64,000 bases of DNA from a bacterium 1XD42-1 (lineage in GTDB: Bacteria; Bacillota; Clostridia; Oscillospirales; Ruminococcaceae), in the NCBI GenBank assembly GCA_003612625.1, contig RAZJ01000002.1, forward strand, positions 124,001 to 188,000, written 5' to 3'. Of this stretch, positions 1-8,314 are shown one piece after another; within the stretch, counting starts at the first letter, position 1, and each line of letters begins with the position of its first letter. Under the pieces are notes generated by a model. That model was not told where the DNA came from. It was given only the letters and a program-made list of their open reading frames with translations, and searched no databases. A program made the position numbers and the translations under genes.

Positions 1-2055
1 CTGGGCATAAATAATTTCACGCTGGCGGTTCATAACGTCATCATACTGAAGGACATTTTTGCGGATGGCAAAGTTCCGGGCTTCCACCTTGCTCTGGGCA
101 TTTTCAATGGAATTGGTCAGGATTTTTGCTTCGATTGGCAGATCATCCTCCGCGCCAATGGCATTCATCAGGCTTTGGATACGGTCGCCCCCAAATAGAC
201 GCATCAAATCATCTTCCAGGGACAGGAAAAATTTCGTTTCGCCCGGGTCGCCCTGACGGCCGGCGCGGCCCCGTAGCTGGTTGTCAATCCGGCGGGATTC
301 ATGGCGCTCTGTACCAATGATGAATAAGCCGCCGGCTTCCCGGACTTTTTCCGCTTCTTTGTCAATATCCCGTTTATAGCGTTCCATCAGTTCCTGGAAC
401 AAAACACGGGCTTCTTTGATAACCTCATTGTCTGTATCGGCAAAACCTGTGGCTTCGCTGATTACATCATCTTCATAGCCTTTCCGGCGCAGTTCCGCTT
501 TGGCCAGGTATTCCGCATTACCGCCCAGCATAATGTCTGTACCACGGCCGGCCATGTTGGTTGCAATGGTAACAGCCCCTAATTTACCGGCCTGCGCAAT
601 GATTTCGGCTTCTTTTTCATGGAATTTTGCGTTGAGCACTTCATGCTTGACCCCGCGGCGGCCCAGCATTTTAGACAGCAGCTCTGACTTTTCAATGGAA
701 ATGGTGCCTACCAGTACAGGCTGGCCCTTTTCATGGCACTGAACAATCTGATCGATAACAGCGTTGAATTTTGCATTTTCTGTTTTATACACAACATCAT
801 GGTGATCGATCCGCAGTACAGGACGGTTGGTGGGAATTTCAATAACGTCCAGCTTGTAAATTTCCATAAATTCATCCGCTTCAGTAGAGGCTGTACCAGT
901 CATGCCGGACAGCTTGTCATACATACGGAAAAAGTTCTGGAAGGTAATTGTTGCTAAAGTTTTGCTTTCTTTCTGAACCTGGACGCCTTCTTTTGCTTCA
1001 ATGGCCTGGTGGAGGCCCTCATTATACCGGCGGCCCAGCATCAAACGTCCGGTAAATTCATCCACAATGATAATTTCATCATCTTTTACAACATAATCCA
1101 CATCCCGCTGCATAATGCCGTGGGCACGGATGGCCTGGTTGATATGATGGGATATGGTTAAGTTTTCCGGATCGGTTAAGGTTTCTATGCCGAAATAAGC
1201 TTCTGCTTTTTCCACGCCGCTTTTGGTCAGCGTAACTGTCCGCTGTTTTTCATCTACAATATAATCCCCGTCTACGTCGTCATTTTCAACTTTATTGTCC
1301 TTCTCGGCAATCCGGAAGCATTTCAAAGAACGGGCAAATTTATCAGCCCTTTCATAAAGATCGGTGGATTTTTCACCGGGGCCGGAGATGATCAGCGGAG
1401 TCCGGGCTTCATCAATAAGGATGGAGTCCACTTCGTCGACAATGGTGTAAAAATGATCCCGCTGGACACGCTGCTCCTTGTAAGTTACCATGTTGTCCCG
1501 CAGATAATCAAACCCAAATTCATTATTAGTGCCATATGTGATGTCCGCATTATAAGAGGCACGGCGCTGGTCATTATTCAGCCCGTGGACAATCAGCCCT
1601 ACTTTTAAGCCCAGGAAACGGTAAACTTTACCCATCCATTCACTGTCACGGCGGGCCAGATAATCATTTACTGTAACAATATGAACCCCTTTGCCCATCA
1701 GCGCATTCAGATAGGCAGGCAGTGTGGCTACTAAAGTTTTTCCTTCACCAGTGCGCATTTCAGCAATACGGCCCTGGTGCAGGACGATGCCGCCAATGAT
1801 TTGGACAGGGAAATGGCGCATCCCTAATACCCGGTCGCTTGCCTCCCGGCAGCATGCAAAGGCTTCTGGCAGCAAATCATCTAAGGTTTCCCCTTTGGCC
1901 AGACGTTCCTTGAAAGCCGGGGTACAAGCTTTTAATTCAGCATCGCTCATTCCCCGGAACTTTTCCTCCAGGTCCAGCACTTTTTTTTGAATCGGGTAAA
2001 TCCGTTTCAGCTCACGCTCGGAATATGTCCCGAATATTTTTTGCAATACGCCCAT
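1..2055 (-). CDS. secA: Preprotein translocase ATPase SecA (N-terminal 685 codons, cut by window edge)
   Basis: SecA drives secretory proteins through the SecYEG channel by ATP hydrolysis at the cytoplasmic face of the membrane. The reading frame is open from the left edge to an ATG preceded by GAGGTGA. The protein starts [20 protein letters not shown]. Walker A GEGKT is at about residues 103-107, the DEAD-type motif DEVD at about 207-210, and further in come [16 protein letters not shown] and [10 protein letters not shown] of the second ATPase domain. The C-terminal scaffold and any zinc tail lie outside the window. It stands alone, with its own promoter and a roughly 115-base GC-rich leader. 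Identity is not in doubt. Confidence 0.97.
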   Translation of the reverse strand, partial: MGVLQKIFGTYSERELKRIYPIQKKVLDLEEKFRGMSDAELKACTPAFKERLAKGETLDDLLPEAFACCREASDRVLGMRHFPVQIIGGIVLHQGRIAEMRTGEGKTLVATLPAYLNALMGKGVHIVTVNDYLARRDSEWMGKVYRFLGLKVGLIVHGLNNDQRRASYNADITYGTNNEFGFDYLRDNMVTYKEQRVQRDHFYTIVDEVDSILIDEARTPLIISGPGEKSTDLYERADKFARSLKCFRIAEKDNKVENDDVDGDYIVDEKQRTVTLTKSGVEKAEAYFGIETLTDPENLTISHHINQAIRAHGIMQRDVDYVVKDDEIIIVDEFTGRLMLGRRYNEGLHQAIEAKEGVQVQKESKTLATITFQNFFRMYDKLSGMTGTASTEADEFMEIYKLDVIEIPTNRPVLRIDHHDVVYKTENAKFNAVIDQIVQCHEKGQPVLVGTISIEKSELLSKMLGRRGVKHEVLNAKFHEKEAEIIAQAGKLGAVTIATNMAGRGTDIMLGGNAEYLAKAELRRKGYEDDVISEATGFADTDNEVIKEARVLFQELMERYKRDIDKEAEKVREAGGLFIIGTERHESRRIDNQLRGRAGRQGDPGETKFFLSLEDDLMRLFGGDRIQSLMNAIGAEDDLPIEAKILTNSIENAQSKVEARNFAIRKNVLQYDDVMNRQREIIYAQ

Positions 2056-2179
2056 TTTGTCACCTCGTAATATTTTTACCTGCGGAGGGCAAAATTGATT
2101 GTCCCATGCCGCTTTACTTCCTCATTCCGGACCGCCGGGGGCGGCCCAAATCGGGCGCGGCGGGGAACGGTTACCAATT

Positions 2180-2208
2180 ATAATACACTCCATGCCGGTA
2201 AAAGTCAA
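2180..2208 (-). promoter_or_regulatory. secA promoter
   Basis: On the minus strand TTGACT and TATTAT are 17 bases apart. They would start secA mRNA near 2173, giving a leader of about 115 bases that is much richer in GC (2100-2170) than the flanking DNA and contains the self-complementary stretch ggaccgccgggggcggcc. The role of the leader is unknown. Confidence 0.6.
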
Positions 2209-2387
2209 ATAAAAACGCCTGAAAAAGGCTCAAAATAAGCCCGTTTTCCAAGAAAGTCCCAGCCGGCCAGACAGGCCCTATTTATTATGTACAAAAAAGC
2301 ACCGGAATAAAGAAAAATATCCTCGTCCAAATTTTAAAAAAAATCAATAGAATTCAAAAAAAATTCATAAAATCAGACAATATTATT

Positions 2388-2416
2388 TTTACCCAAAAAG
2401 AAAAGCAGCTTATAAT
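2388..2416 (+). promoter_or_regulatory. Probable promoter of the 276-residue hypothetical protein
   Basis: TATAAT at 2411-2416 lies 17 bases after a weak -35 (TTTACC) in strongly AT-rich DNA. The 2056-2442 interval holds this promoter, the secA promoter and leader, and otherwise only AT-rich sequence with no gene that I can see. Confidence 0.4.
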
Positions 2417-2442
2417 AAAAATAGAAATGGAGGGGGAGAAAT

Positions 2443-3273
2443 ATGGACAACCCCGGGGAACAACTGGAGTTTTTGATTATGCCGGATGAAATGGCATTTT
2501 CACAGCCTTTAACAGTAATTGAAGAACCTTTCACGCCAAAGATCATGCAGGAGCTGGAAACAATTTTTCATATTAAGCCGGAAGCCCCAAGCGGATCGGT
2601 GCTGCTGGTAGATGAATCCAACCGCCTTGTCAATAAGACCCGTTTTGGAGAAGATGTTTATATTTCTGTGGATTCAAAAGGGAATATTGTTGCTGTCAGT
2701 AATTTTTACGGGCGCAATCCGGAAAGAAAGGGTTTTACTCCCATCACAACGGATCTGGAAACTTTTATACAAAATTTGATTACATATATGGCTGAAAAAT
2801 TTGAAGGCTATGAACTGGTTAAAAACAGATATACCTTTGGCAATGATTACCGGGAGCTTTCGTGGATGAAACGGTATCCCAACGGCCTTTACAACTCTTA
2901 CGAAGGTGTAAATATTCTGGTTGATGTCCGCCGCCAGACGGTTTCTGATTATGCGTCCTTCGATTGTAAGCCAACAGCGGAAACACCGGAAATTACGCCG
3001 GAACAGGTAGAAGAAATGATCCGTTCCCATGCACAAGACAAAGCATTTATGGAAAAATTAGGCGGGATGGATGGGGAACTGGTACAAGATTTTGATAAGA
3101 TCCAGGATCTGAAGCTGGAATACCATATGCCCTATGAGGCGTGGGGGAAAGTCCCAAAAGGCCCGGATGACTGTGTTTATTTAACATATACTGCCACGGT
3201 CTGCAATGGCAGGGGCTTTGTTTGTATAGACGCAGTTTCCGGAAAAGTCATTGATGTATATGGCATGAAATAG
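2443..3273 (+). CDS. Hypothetical protein, possibly PepSY/YcdB-like
   Basis: I do not recognise a named family. The ATG follows a strong GGAGGGGGAG ribosome site. The 276-residue product has no signal peptide or membrane segment and is acidic. It seems to contain two similar alpha/beta units: an N-terminal one with VYISVDSKGNIVAVSNFY (about 72-89), and a C-terminal one ending GFVCIDAVSGKVIDVYG. The ending 'aromatic-x-D-x-x-x-G-x-V' resembles the last strands of PepSY/YcdB-type domains, where a helix packs on a short sheet. That resemblance is by eye only. It is monocistronic: its own promoter lies upstream and a new promoter follows for the next gene. Confidence 0.75.
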   Translation: MDNPGEQLEFLIMPDEMAFSQPLTVIEEPFTPKIMQELETIFHIKPEAPSGSVLLVDESNRLVNKTRFGEDVYISVDSKGNIVAVSNFYGRNPERKGFTPITTDLETFIQNLITYMAEKFEGYELVKNRYTFGNDYRELSWMKRYPNGLYNSYEGVNILVDVRRQTVSDYASFDCKPTAETPEITPEQVEEMIRSHAQDKAFMEKLGGMDGELVQDFDKIQDLKLEYHMPYEAWGKVPKGPDDCVYLTYTATVCNGRGFVCIDAVSGKVIDVYGMK

Positions 3274-3333
3274 GCGGCAGAATAGAAAAATCAATTTTTG
3301 TCCAAACTTTAACAAATTTTTATAAACTTGTCC

Positions 3334-3362
3334 TTGATAAACAGGAAAAAAAATTCTATAAT
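3334..3362 (+). promoter_or_regulatory. Promoter of the NifU-like/GGGtGRT operon
   Basis: TTGATA and TATAAT are separated by exactly 17 bases. Transcription would begin near 3369, giving a leader of about 77 bases that can form GCAAGG/CCTTGC (3389-3394 with 3415-3420) around ggaattcc. Confidence 0.65.
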
Positions 3363-3445
3363 AGAAAAAGCCCAGCAACCTAACAGCAAGGTGGCAATGG
3401 AATTCCCAAAAAAATCCTTGCGAATGAAGCGAAAGGAGTACCGAT

Positions 3446-4138
3446 ATGAACTATTCTCATGAAGTGGAGAGAATGTGTGTTCTCGCCAAAGGTCCTAAGC
3501 ATGGTCCAGCGCCTATCCCAGAAGAGGGAAAATGGGTAAAAGCCTATGATATTAAAGATATTTCCGGCTTGACCCATGGCATCGGCTGGTGCGCTCCCCA
3601 ACAAGGTGCATGTAAGCTGACCTTGAATGTAAAAGACGGTATCATTGAGGAAGCTTTGGTAGAAACCTTAGGCTGTTCCGGCATGACCCATTCTGCCGCA
3701 ATGGCTGGGGAAATCCTGCCTGGAAAAACAATCCTGGAGGCATTGAATACGGACCTGGTATGCGATGCCATCAACGTAGCAATGCGTGAACTGTTTTTAC
3801 AGATTGTTTATGGCCGCAGCCAGACAGCCTTTTCAGAAGGCGGTTTGCCTATCGGCGCAGGCTTGGAGGACTTAGGCAAGGGCTTGCGTTCCCAGATTGG
3901 CACAATTTTCTCCACCAATGCAAAAGGCGTCCGCTATTTGGAAATGGCAGAAGGCTATATCTTATCTGTTGCAGTGGATGAAGACGGGGAAGCAATCGGA
4001 TATAAATTTGTCCGCATCGGCAAAATGCTGGAAGATATCCGCCATGGCGTCGATCCCAAAGAAGCTTTTGAAAAAAATACCGGCACATATGGCCGTTATG
4101 AAAATGCTCCCAAGTATATTGATCCCCGTGAAGAATAA
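3446..4138 (+). CDS. NifU-like iron-sulfur cluster scaffold family protein
   Basis: A 230-residue cytoplasmic protein of the clostridial 'iron-sulfur cluster assembly scaffold' type. Cysteines are at about 11, 49, 56, 77 and 106. The segment LGCSGMTHSAAMAGEIL (about 75-91) resembles the IscU/NifU ligand loop GCGxAIxSSS, so cluster or metal binding is a reasonable inference. It differs from ordinary SufU/IscU by its N-terminal and C-terminal extensions (ending in KYIDPREE) and by its partner gene. The start has AAAGGAG eight bases upstream. It is co-transcribed with the GGGtGRT gene 23 bases downstream. The specific client is unknown. Confidence 0.8.
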   Translation: MNYSHEVERMCVLAKGPKHGPAPIPEEGKWVKAYDIKDISGLTHGIGWCAPQQGACKLTLNVKDGIIEEALVETLGCSGMTHSAAMAGEILPGKTILEALNTDLVCDAINVAMRELFLQIVYGRSQTAFSEGGLPIGAGLEDLGKGLRSQIGTIFSTNAKGVRYLEMAEGYILSVAVDEDGEAIGYKFVRIGKMLEDIRHGVDPKEAFEKNTGTYGRYENAPKYIDPREE

Positions 4139-4161
4139 TAAAAAGAAGGAGGGAATCCACA

Positions 4162-5160
4162 ATGGCAAATTTTGAAGGAAAAGAGAGAAGAATGCCTAAA
4201 ATTGAGGCTTGCCTCAAGGAATACGGCATGGCAACTCTGGAGGATGCCCGCCAGGCCTGCCTGGATAAAGGCATTGATGTAGAAAAAATTGTCAAAGGCG
4301 TCCAGCCAATCGCGTTTGAAAATGCAGTATGGGCATATACTTTAGGTGTTGCGGTTGCATTGAAAAAAGGCTGCAAAAAAGCCGCGGATGCTTCCGAAGC
4401 CCTGGGAATTGGTTTGCAGGCATTTTGTGTTCCCGGTTCTGTTGCAGAACAGCGCAACGTGGGCCTGGGCCACGGCAATTTAGGTGCAATGCTGCTGCGG
4501 GATGAAACAAAATGCTTCTGTTTCTTAGCCGGCCATGAATCTTTTGCTGCCGCTGAAGGCGCGATTGGGATTGCCCGGAATGCCAATAAAGCCCGCAAAG
4601 AACCGCTGCGTGTTATTCTGAATGGTTTGGGAAAAGATGCAGCTTATATTATTTCCCGTATCAATGGGTTTACCTATGTAGAAACAGAATATGATTTCTC
4701 TACCGGTGATCTGAAAGTTGTCCGGGAAAAACCATATTCCGACGGGGAACGCTCCAAAGTAAAAGTTTATGGCGCCAATGACGTTATGGAAGGCGTTGCC
4801 ATTATGCGCCATGAAAAAGTAGACGTTTCCATTACAGGCAACTCTACCAATCCTACCCGTTTCCAGCACCTGGTTGCCGGCACTTATAAGAAATGGGCTA
4901 CTGAAAACGATGTAAAATATTTCTCTGTTGCTTCCGGCGGTGGTACAGGCCGTACCCTGCATCCGGACAATATGGCTGCCGGCCCGGCTTCTTATGGCTT
5001 GACCGACTCCATGGGCCGTATGCACGGGGATGCACAGTTTGCAGGCTCTTCTTCCGTTCCCGCCCATGTAGAAATGATGGGCCTCATCGGGATGGGCAAC
5101 AATCCGATGGTAGGCGCTACCGTAGCCTGTGCAGTAGCAGTAGAAGAAGCAATGAAATAA
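4162..5160 (+). CDS. GGGtGRT family protein, function unknown
   Basis: This 332-residue soluble protein carries the family's defining motif GGGTGRT at about 259-265, followed by LHPDNMAAGPASYGLTD and a glycine-rich tail (GMGNNPMVGATVACAVAVEE). The ATG follows AGGAGGG. The family is named only for its motif and, as far as I know, has no established biochemical role. The pairing with a NifU-like scaffold gene suggests that the two act together, perhaps in building or using an Fe-S centre, but this is inference from neighbourhood. A strong hairpin terminator follows directly. Confidence 0.8.
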   Translation: MANFEGKERRMPKIEACLKEYGMATLEDARQACLDKGIDVEKIVKGVQPIAFENAVWAYTLGVAVALKKGCKKAADASEALGIGLQAFCVPGSVAEQRNVGLGHGNLGAMLLRDETKCFCFLAGHESFAAAEGAIGIARNANKARKEPLRVILNGLGKDAAYIISRINGFTYVETEYDFSTGDLKVVREKPYSDGERSKVKVYGANDVMEGVAIMRHEKVDVSITGNSTNPTRFQHLVAGTYKKWATENDVKYFSVASGGGTGRTLHPDNMAAGPASYGLTDSMGRMHGDAQFAGSSSVPAHVEMMGLIGMGNNPMVGATVACAVAVEEAMK

Positions 5161-5181
5161 AAATATTTGCTTTTTGCAATA

Positions 5182-5220
5182 AAACCGCATCAGCTCATTG
5201 AAAAGCTGGTGCGGTTTTTC
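5182..5220. terminator. Bidirectional terminator between the GGGtGRT gene and sfsA
   Basis: aaaccgcatcagct pairs with agctggtgcggttt (one G-U pair), followed by a run of T on the plus strand. On the minus strand the stem is followed by tttattgc, so it can end sfsA transcripts too. Confidence 0.75.
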
Positions 5221-5227
5221 TGTCATT

Positions 5228-5911
5228 TCATAAGGGAAGCTCCACAGGTACAGGATCTTCGGCGGTAATGGAATCCGGCGTAACCTGGCAGTCCAGGCAA
5301 AGGATTTTCACGCCTGCCTGCTGTGCTTCCCACAGGGCTTTTGCAAAATCAGGATCGGTGCGGGCATTGGGCAGGAAACGGCGGACATTTTTCATTTGGA
5401 CAATAAACACGGCCCAGGCTTCAAAGCCCTCCCGGATACAGGCTGCCAGCTCCCGTAAATGCTTCCGGCCCCGTTCCGTAGGGGCATCCGGGAACAATAC
5501 GTCCCCATTTTCTTCTAAAGTGACCCCTTTGATTTCAGCAAATCCTTTCCGGCCTTCCCCCTCGAAATAAAAATCGAACCGGGAATTTCCATAGCGGGCT
5601 TCCGGGCGCAATTGCTGCAAATTTCCAAAATGGCCCTTTTTCGCCCATTCGGAAAAAATCCGGTTGGGGGCCTGGCTGTCAATGTTGATGAGCCGTTCCC
5701 CTTTGTAAACGGAAATTAAATCGAACCGTGTTTTCCGGGCAGGATTTTGGGCTTCCTGTATAAAGACCGGAACGCCGGGGATCAGCAGCTCCCGGCACCG
5801 TCCGGTATTTTTTACATGGCACACAACAGCTTCCCCGTTCAGCAGCACATGGGCGATAAAACGGTTGGGACGGGCTTGGAATACAGCGGGATAAATATTG
5901 GGATAAATCAT
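5228..5911 (-). CDS. sfsA: SfsA, sugar fermentation stimulation protein homologue (DNA/RNA-binding nuclease family)
   Basis: This 227-residue protein has the full SfsA layout: an N-terminal OB-like part with RPNRFIAHVLLNGEAVVCHV (about 15-34) and a C-terminal restriction-nuclease-like core with ARYGNSRFDFYFEG, EIKGVTLEENGDVLFPDAPT and ALWEAQQAGVKILCLDCQV. The E-x-K of EIKGVTLE is the expected PD-(D/E)xK-type catalytic element. E. coli SfsA was named for affecting maltose metabolism; nucleic acid binding is better supported. It is the second gene of a leftward operon, 16 bases after comEA. Confidence 0.92.
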   Translation of the reverse strand: MIYPNIYPAVFQARPNRFIAHVLLNGEAVVCHVKNTGRCRELLIPGVPVFIQEAQNPARKTRFDLISVYKGERLINIDSQAPNRIFSEWAKKGHFGNLQQLRPEARYGNSRFDFYFEGEGRKGFAEIKGVTLEENGDVLFPDAPTERGRKHLRELAACIREGFEAWAVFIVQMKNVRRFLPNARTDPDFAKALWEAQQAGVKILCLDCQVTPDSITAEDPVPVELPL

Positions 5912-5927
5912 ATGGGGGATTCTCCTT

Positions 5928-6293
5928 TTATGGGATCAATAAATAGGGACGGATTTTTTCTAAGGTTTTTTCTCCAATCCCCTGGACTTCCAGAAGATCC
6001 TCTAATTTTTCCAAAGGGCCGTGGGCTTCTACATATGCTGTAATGTCACAGGCTCTTTGTTCCCCGATTCCGGGCAGCTTCTGCCATTCCTCCGCACTGG
6101 CAGTATTGACATGGATCTGGATACCCTCCAGCTCCGGATAAGGCTGCAAAACAGGCAAAGCGTTTTCTGCATCAGCCTGTTTTGTGATGATTTGTACCCC
6201 AGGCACAGGCATGGATCTGGTGTCATAGAAAAATAAGAATCCGGTCATTGCGATGAAAAAAGCCACAGGCAAAAAATAAAGTCCCCGTTGCAT
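5928..6293 (-). CDS. ComEA-type helix-hairpin-helix DNA-binding protein
   Basis: A 121-residue membrane-anchored protein. One N-terminal transmembrane segment (FLPVAFFIAMTGFLFF) is followed by a linker and a C-terminal tandem helix-hairpin-helix domain: HVNTASAEEWQKLPGIGEQ and LEDLLEVQGIGEKTLEKIRP. ComEA binds incoming double-stranded DNA outside the membrane during natural transformation. No comEC lies nearby in this window. I chose the second ATG (6293) because GGAGGG directly abuts the ATG at 6299 and is six bases from this one. It is probably co-transcribed with sfsA. Confidence 0.85.
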   Translation of the reverse strand: MQRGLYFLPVAFFIAMTGFLFFYDTRSMPVPGVQIITKQADAENALPVLQPYPELEGIQIHVNTASAEEWQKLPGIGEQRACDITAYVEAHGPLEKLEDLLEVQGIGEKTLEKIRPYLLIP

Positions 6294-6350
6294 TGTCATC
6301 CCTCCAGGCTTCAGTATATCATGGGATTGGAAGGAAAGCCAGATTTTCCT

Positions 6351-6379
6351 TTGTAAAATTTGTCGAAATATGTTATGAT
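6351..6379 (+). promoter_or_regulatory. Promoter of the GH25 lysozyme gene
   Basis: TTGTAA and TATGAT are spaced by 17 bases, about 50 bases ahead of the start codon. Confidence 0.5.
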
Positions 6380-6428
6380 AGTCCAGTCAGGTTTCACTGG
6401 CAATTTACCTTTTGGAAGGAGCAGCCCC

Positions 6429-7496
6429 ATGAACCATCGTATTCACAAACGTTTTCTTGCCTTTTTGCTCAGTGCGGCTTTAGCTGTCCCGCTGGCAGCC
6501 CCAGCCTATGCAAAAACGCAGTCAGGCGGGTTACTGAAACCCCGTACCCCGGGTTCTTCAGCCCAGAGTTCCAAAACCACTTCCGGCGGACAAATCCTGG
6601 TTTCTGCTTTAAGGCAGATTGCAGGGGATTACAATGTTCCCCCCGAATTCCTTCAGGAAATTTCCGGCCGCGACCGGATTTCACAGGGCGAAATGCAGCG
6701 TTATGCAGCCGAATACCGTTTGCCGGCCCAGTATGTACAGCGCTTTTTTGACAATTATTTTGTGTTCCAGTCAGGAAGCACTTTGCGTTATGTCCTGGTA
6801 GAATCAAAATATCCGAAACATAAATATAACTTTGATCATTTGGTTCGCAAATCCAATGGGGAAGTCCAATATGTCGTAGATGGAAAATCCAGGGCTTTAA
6901 AAGGAATTGATGTATCCGAATTCCAAGGGGTTATTGACTGGGCGAAAGTCAAAGCGGATGGTGTACGTTTTGCCTTTATCCGGGTAGGATACCGGGGATA
7001 CAGCCAGGGTCAGATACATGAAGATAAATATTTCCAGCGGAATATAGCAGAGGCAACCCGGGTAGGAATTCCGGTGGGGGTCTATTTCTTCTCTCAGGCC
7101 GTTTCCCAGGCAGAAGCCAGGGAGGAAGCCCGGTTTACTTTAGAACGGATTCAGGGTTATGATGTGCAGTACCCGGTGGTTATTGATATGGAGGATGCAG
7201 GTTCTTCCAGTGCCCGCACCTATAATATGTCTGTCAGGACCACTACGGATGTAGCAGCGGCTTTCTGTGCCACTGTCAAACAGGCCGGATACCGCCCCAT
7301 GATTTACAGCGGCTCCCAATGGTTTGTTTCCCGGCTGGATATGGACCGGCTGCCCTATGACAAATGGCTGGCCCAGTATTACCAGTATCCGTTTTTCCCG
7401 TATCAGTTCAACATCTGGCAGTATACCGGCAAAGGCCGGGTCAATGGCATCCAGGGGGATGTGGATATGAATTTGTGTTTTGTAAAATACCAGTGA
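6429..7496 (+). CDS. Secreted GH25 family lysozyme (muramidase)
   Basis: 355 residues. A signal peptide (positive MNHRIHKR, hydrophobic core to about 28, likely cleaved after AYA) sends it out of the cell. After a non-conserved 130-residue region comes a complete glycoside hydrolase 25 domain from about 159: GIDVSEFQGVIDWAKVK, FAFIRVGYRG, then VVIDMEDA with the catalytic D-x-E pair (about D253/E255), and the closing FNIWQYTGKGRVNGIQGDVD. GH25 enzymes cut the MurNAc-GlcNAc bond of peptidoglycan. No cell-wall binding repeat is visible. The start is set by GGAAGGAG seven to eight bases upstream. Likely roles are wall turnover or lysis of competitors. Confidence 0.93.
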   Translation: MNHRIHKRFLAFLLSAALAVPLAAPAYAKTQSGGLLKPRTPGSSAQSSKTTSGGQILVSALRQIAGDYNVPPEFLQEISGRDRISQGEMQRYAAEYRLPAQYVQRFFDNYFVFQSGSTLRYVLVESKYPKHKYNFDHLVRKSNGEVQYVVDGKSRALKGIDVSEFQGVIDWAKVKADGVRFAFIRVGYRGYSQGQIHEDKYFQRNIAEATRVGIPVGVYFFSQAVSQAEAREEARFTLERIQGYDVQYPVVIDMEDAGSSSARTYNMSVRTTTDVAAAFCATVKQAGYRPMIYSGSQWFVSRLDMDRLPYDKWLAQYYQYPFFPYQFNIWQYTGKGRVNGIQGDVDMNLCFVKYQ

Positions 7497-7511
7497 TCTC
7501 CCGGAAAGCAT

Positions 7512-7549
7512 AAAAAAAGCCTCCTCATTACCATGAGGAGGCTTTTTTT
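7512..7549. terminator. Bidirectional terminator
   Basis: A near-perfect hairpin (aaagcctcctcat / atgaggaggcttt) flanked by A-run and T-run on both sides ends the lysozyme gene and the opposing small membrane protein gene. Confidence 0.85.
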
Positions 7550-7562
7550 GAAAGGAAACGGC

Positions 7563-7721
7563 TTATGCTAAACCGCAGTCATTATAATCCTTCCATTTTT
7601 CCCGGTAAGTCCGTTCACTGGCGTAACGATAAATATAATAGCCGGCTGTTACGCAGAGCACCAGGATAGAGATGCAGAATGGTAAAATCAGCGAAAGCAT
7701 GGATAAAGATTTTCCCTTCAA
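7563..7721 (-). CDS. Small single-pass membrane protein (52 residues)
   Basis: A TTG start follows GGGAGGG by six bases. The product has one hydrophobic segment (MLSLILPFCISILVLCVTAG, about 8-27), then YYIYRYASERTYREKWKDYN and ends DCGLA. The tail is cytoplasmic by the positive-inside rule. I believe similar 'YREKWKxYxDCGL' proteins recur in Clostridia, but I cannot name a family or function. The coding call rests on the ribosome site, the clean hydrophobic/charged layout and the terminator placed just after its stop. An internal ATG at codon 8 is an alternative start. Confidence 0.7.
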   Translation of the reverse strand: MKGKSLSMLSLILPFCISILVLCVTAGYYIYRYASERTYREKWKDYNDCGLA

Positions 7722-7789
7722 CAGAATCCCTCCCAAAGTTCAATTTCTCTATATACATCATATACCAAAAACCAGGCCCCGTCAATAAA

Positions 7790-7822
7790 AACAAAAATAG
7801 CACTGCTGAAAATGCAGTGCTA
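7790..7822 (-). terminator. rpsT terminator
   Basis: tagcactgc and gcagtgcta pair across a seven-base loop, followed on the minus strand by TTTTTGTTTTT. Confidence 0.8.
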
Positions 7823-7839
7823 TCTTTCCCAGATTTGCT

Positions 7840-8082
7840 TTAGTTGGCAGAAGCAGCCAGCTTTTTCATCAAAGCGGATTTTTTATGGGCAGCATTGTTT
7901 TTGTGCAGAATATGGGAAGCAACAGCTTGATCGACCTTTTTAATGGCAACTTTCACGGCTGCGGGATCACCAGTATTTGCTTTTTTCAGTACCGTTTTCA
8001 ATGCGGAACGGGCTGCTTTATTCTGAGCTGCCTTTTTCTTGGCAACGAGCACTCTTTTTTTAGCGGATTTAATATTTGGCAT
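7840..8082 (-). CDS. rpsT: 30S ribosomal protein S20
   Basis: An 80-residue lysine-rich helical protein starting MPNIKSAKKRVLVAKKKAAQ, the typical S20 N-terminus, and ending KKSALMKKLAASAN. It binds 16S rRNA in the 30S body. The start was chosen because AGGAGGTG lies about ten bases upstream and family members begin MPNIKSA. It is a single-gene unit with its own promoter and terminator. Confidence 0.96.
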   Translation of the reverse strand: MPNIKSAKKRVLVAKKKAAQNKAARSALKTVLKKANTGDPAAVKVAIKKVDQAVASHILHKNNAAHKKSALMKKLAASAN

Positions 8083-8129
8083 GGGCTTAGGACACCTCCT
8101 TTTTTGAATGAATAGAAAACAACTCATAC

Positions 8130-8158
8130 ATCATATCACGGTTTTCAAAAAAAAGCAA
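8130..8158 (-). promoter_or_regulatory. rpsT promoter
   Basis: On the minus strand TTGCTT and TATGAT are separated by 17 bases, about 47 bases ahead of the S20 start codon. Confidence 0.5.
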
Positions 8159-8208
8159 GAGGCCAGCGAAAAATAAATGAGGTATCTGTCAGGAATGTGG
8201 ATTTTCTA

Positions 8209-8237
8209 TTGCGGGAAAAGGATGGGAATGGTATAAT
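8209..8237 (+). promoter_or_regulatory. Promoter of the HD-GYP/GGDEF protein
   Basis: TTGCGG and a perfect TATAAT stand 17 bases apart, about 77 bases before the chosen start. Confidence 0.55.
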
Positions 8238-8314
8238 AACCAAAAGACAAAAAAATTTCCGTCCGTAATCGGTAATATTTGTATAAAAAGGGGAATAAAG
8301 GCAGGAAATGGGAA

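Noticed and set aside
3369-3420. gcccagcaacc...aaggtggcaatgg in the leader of the NifU-like gene resembles part of an S-box (SAM-I) riboswitch
   Set aside because: Only the central segment is similar; the 5' half of the aptamer would lie upstream of the predicted transcription start and no terminator or sequestering stem is visible.
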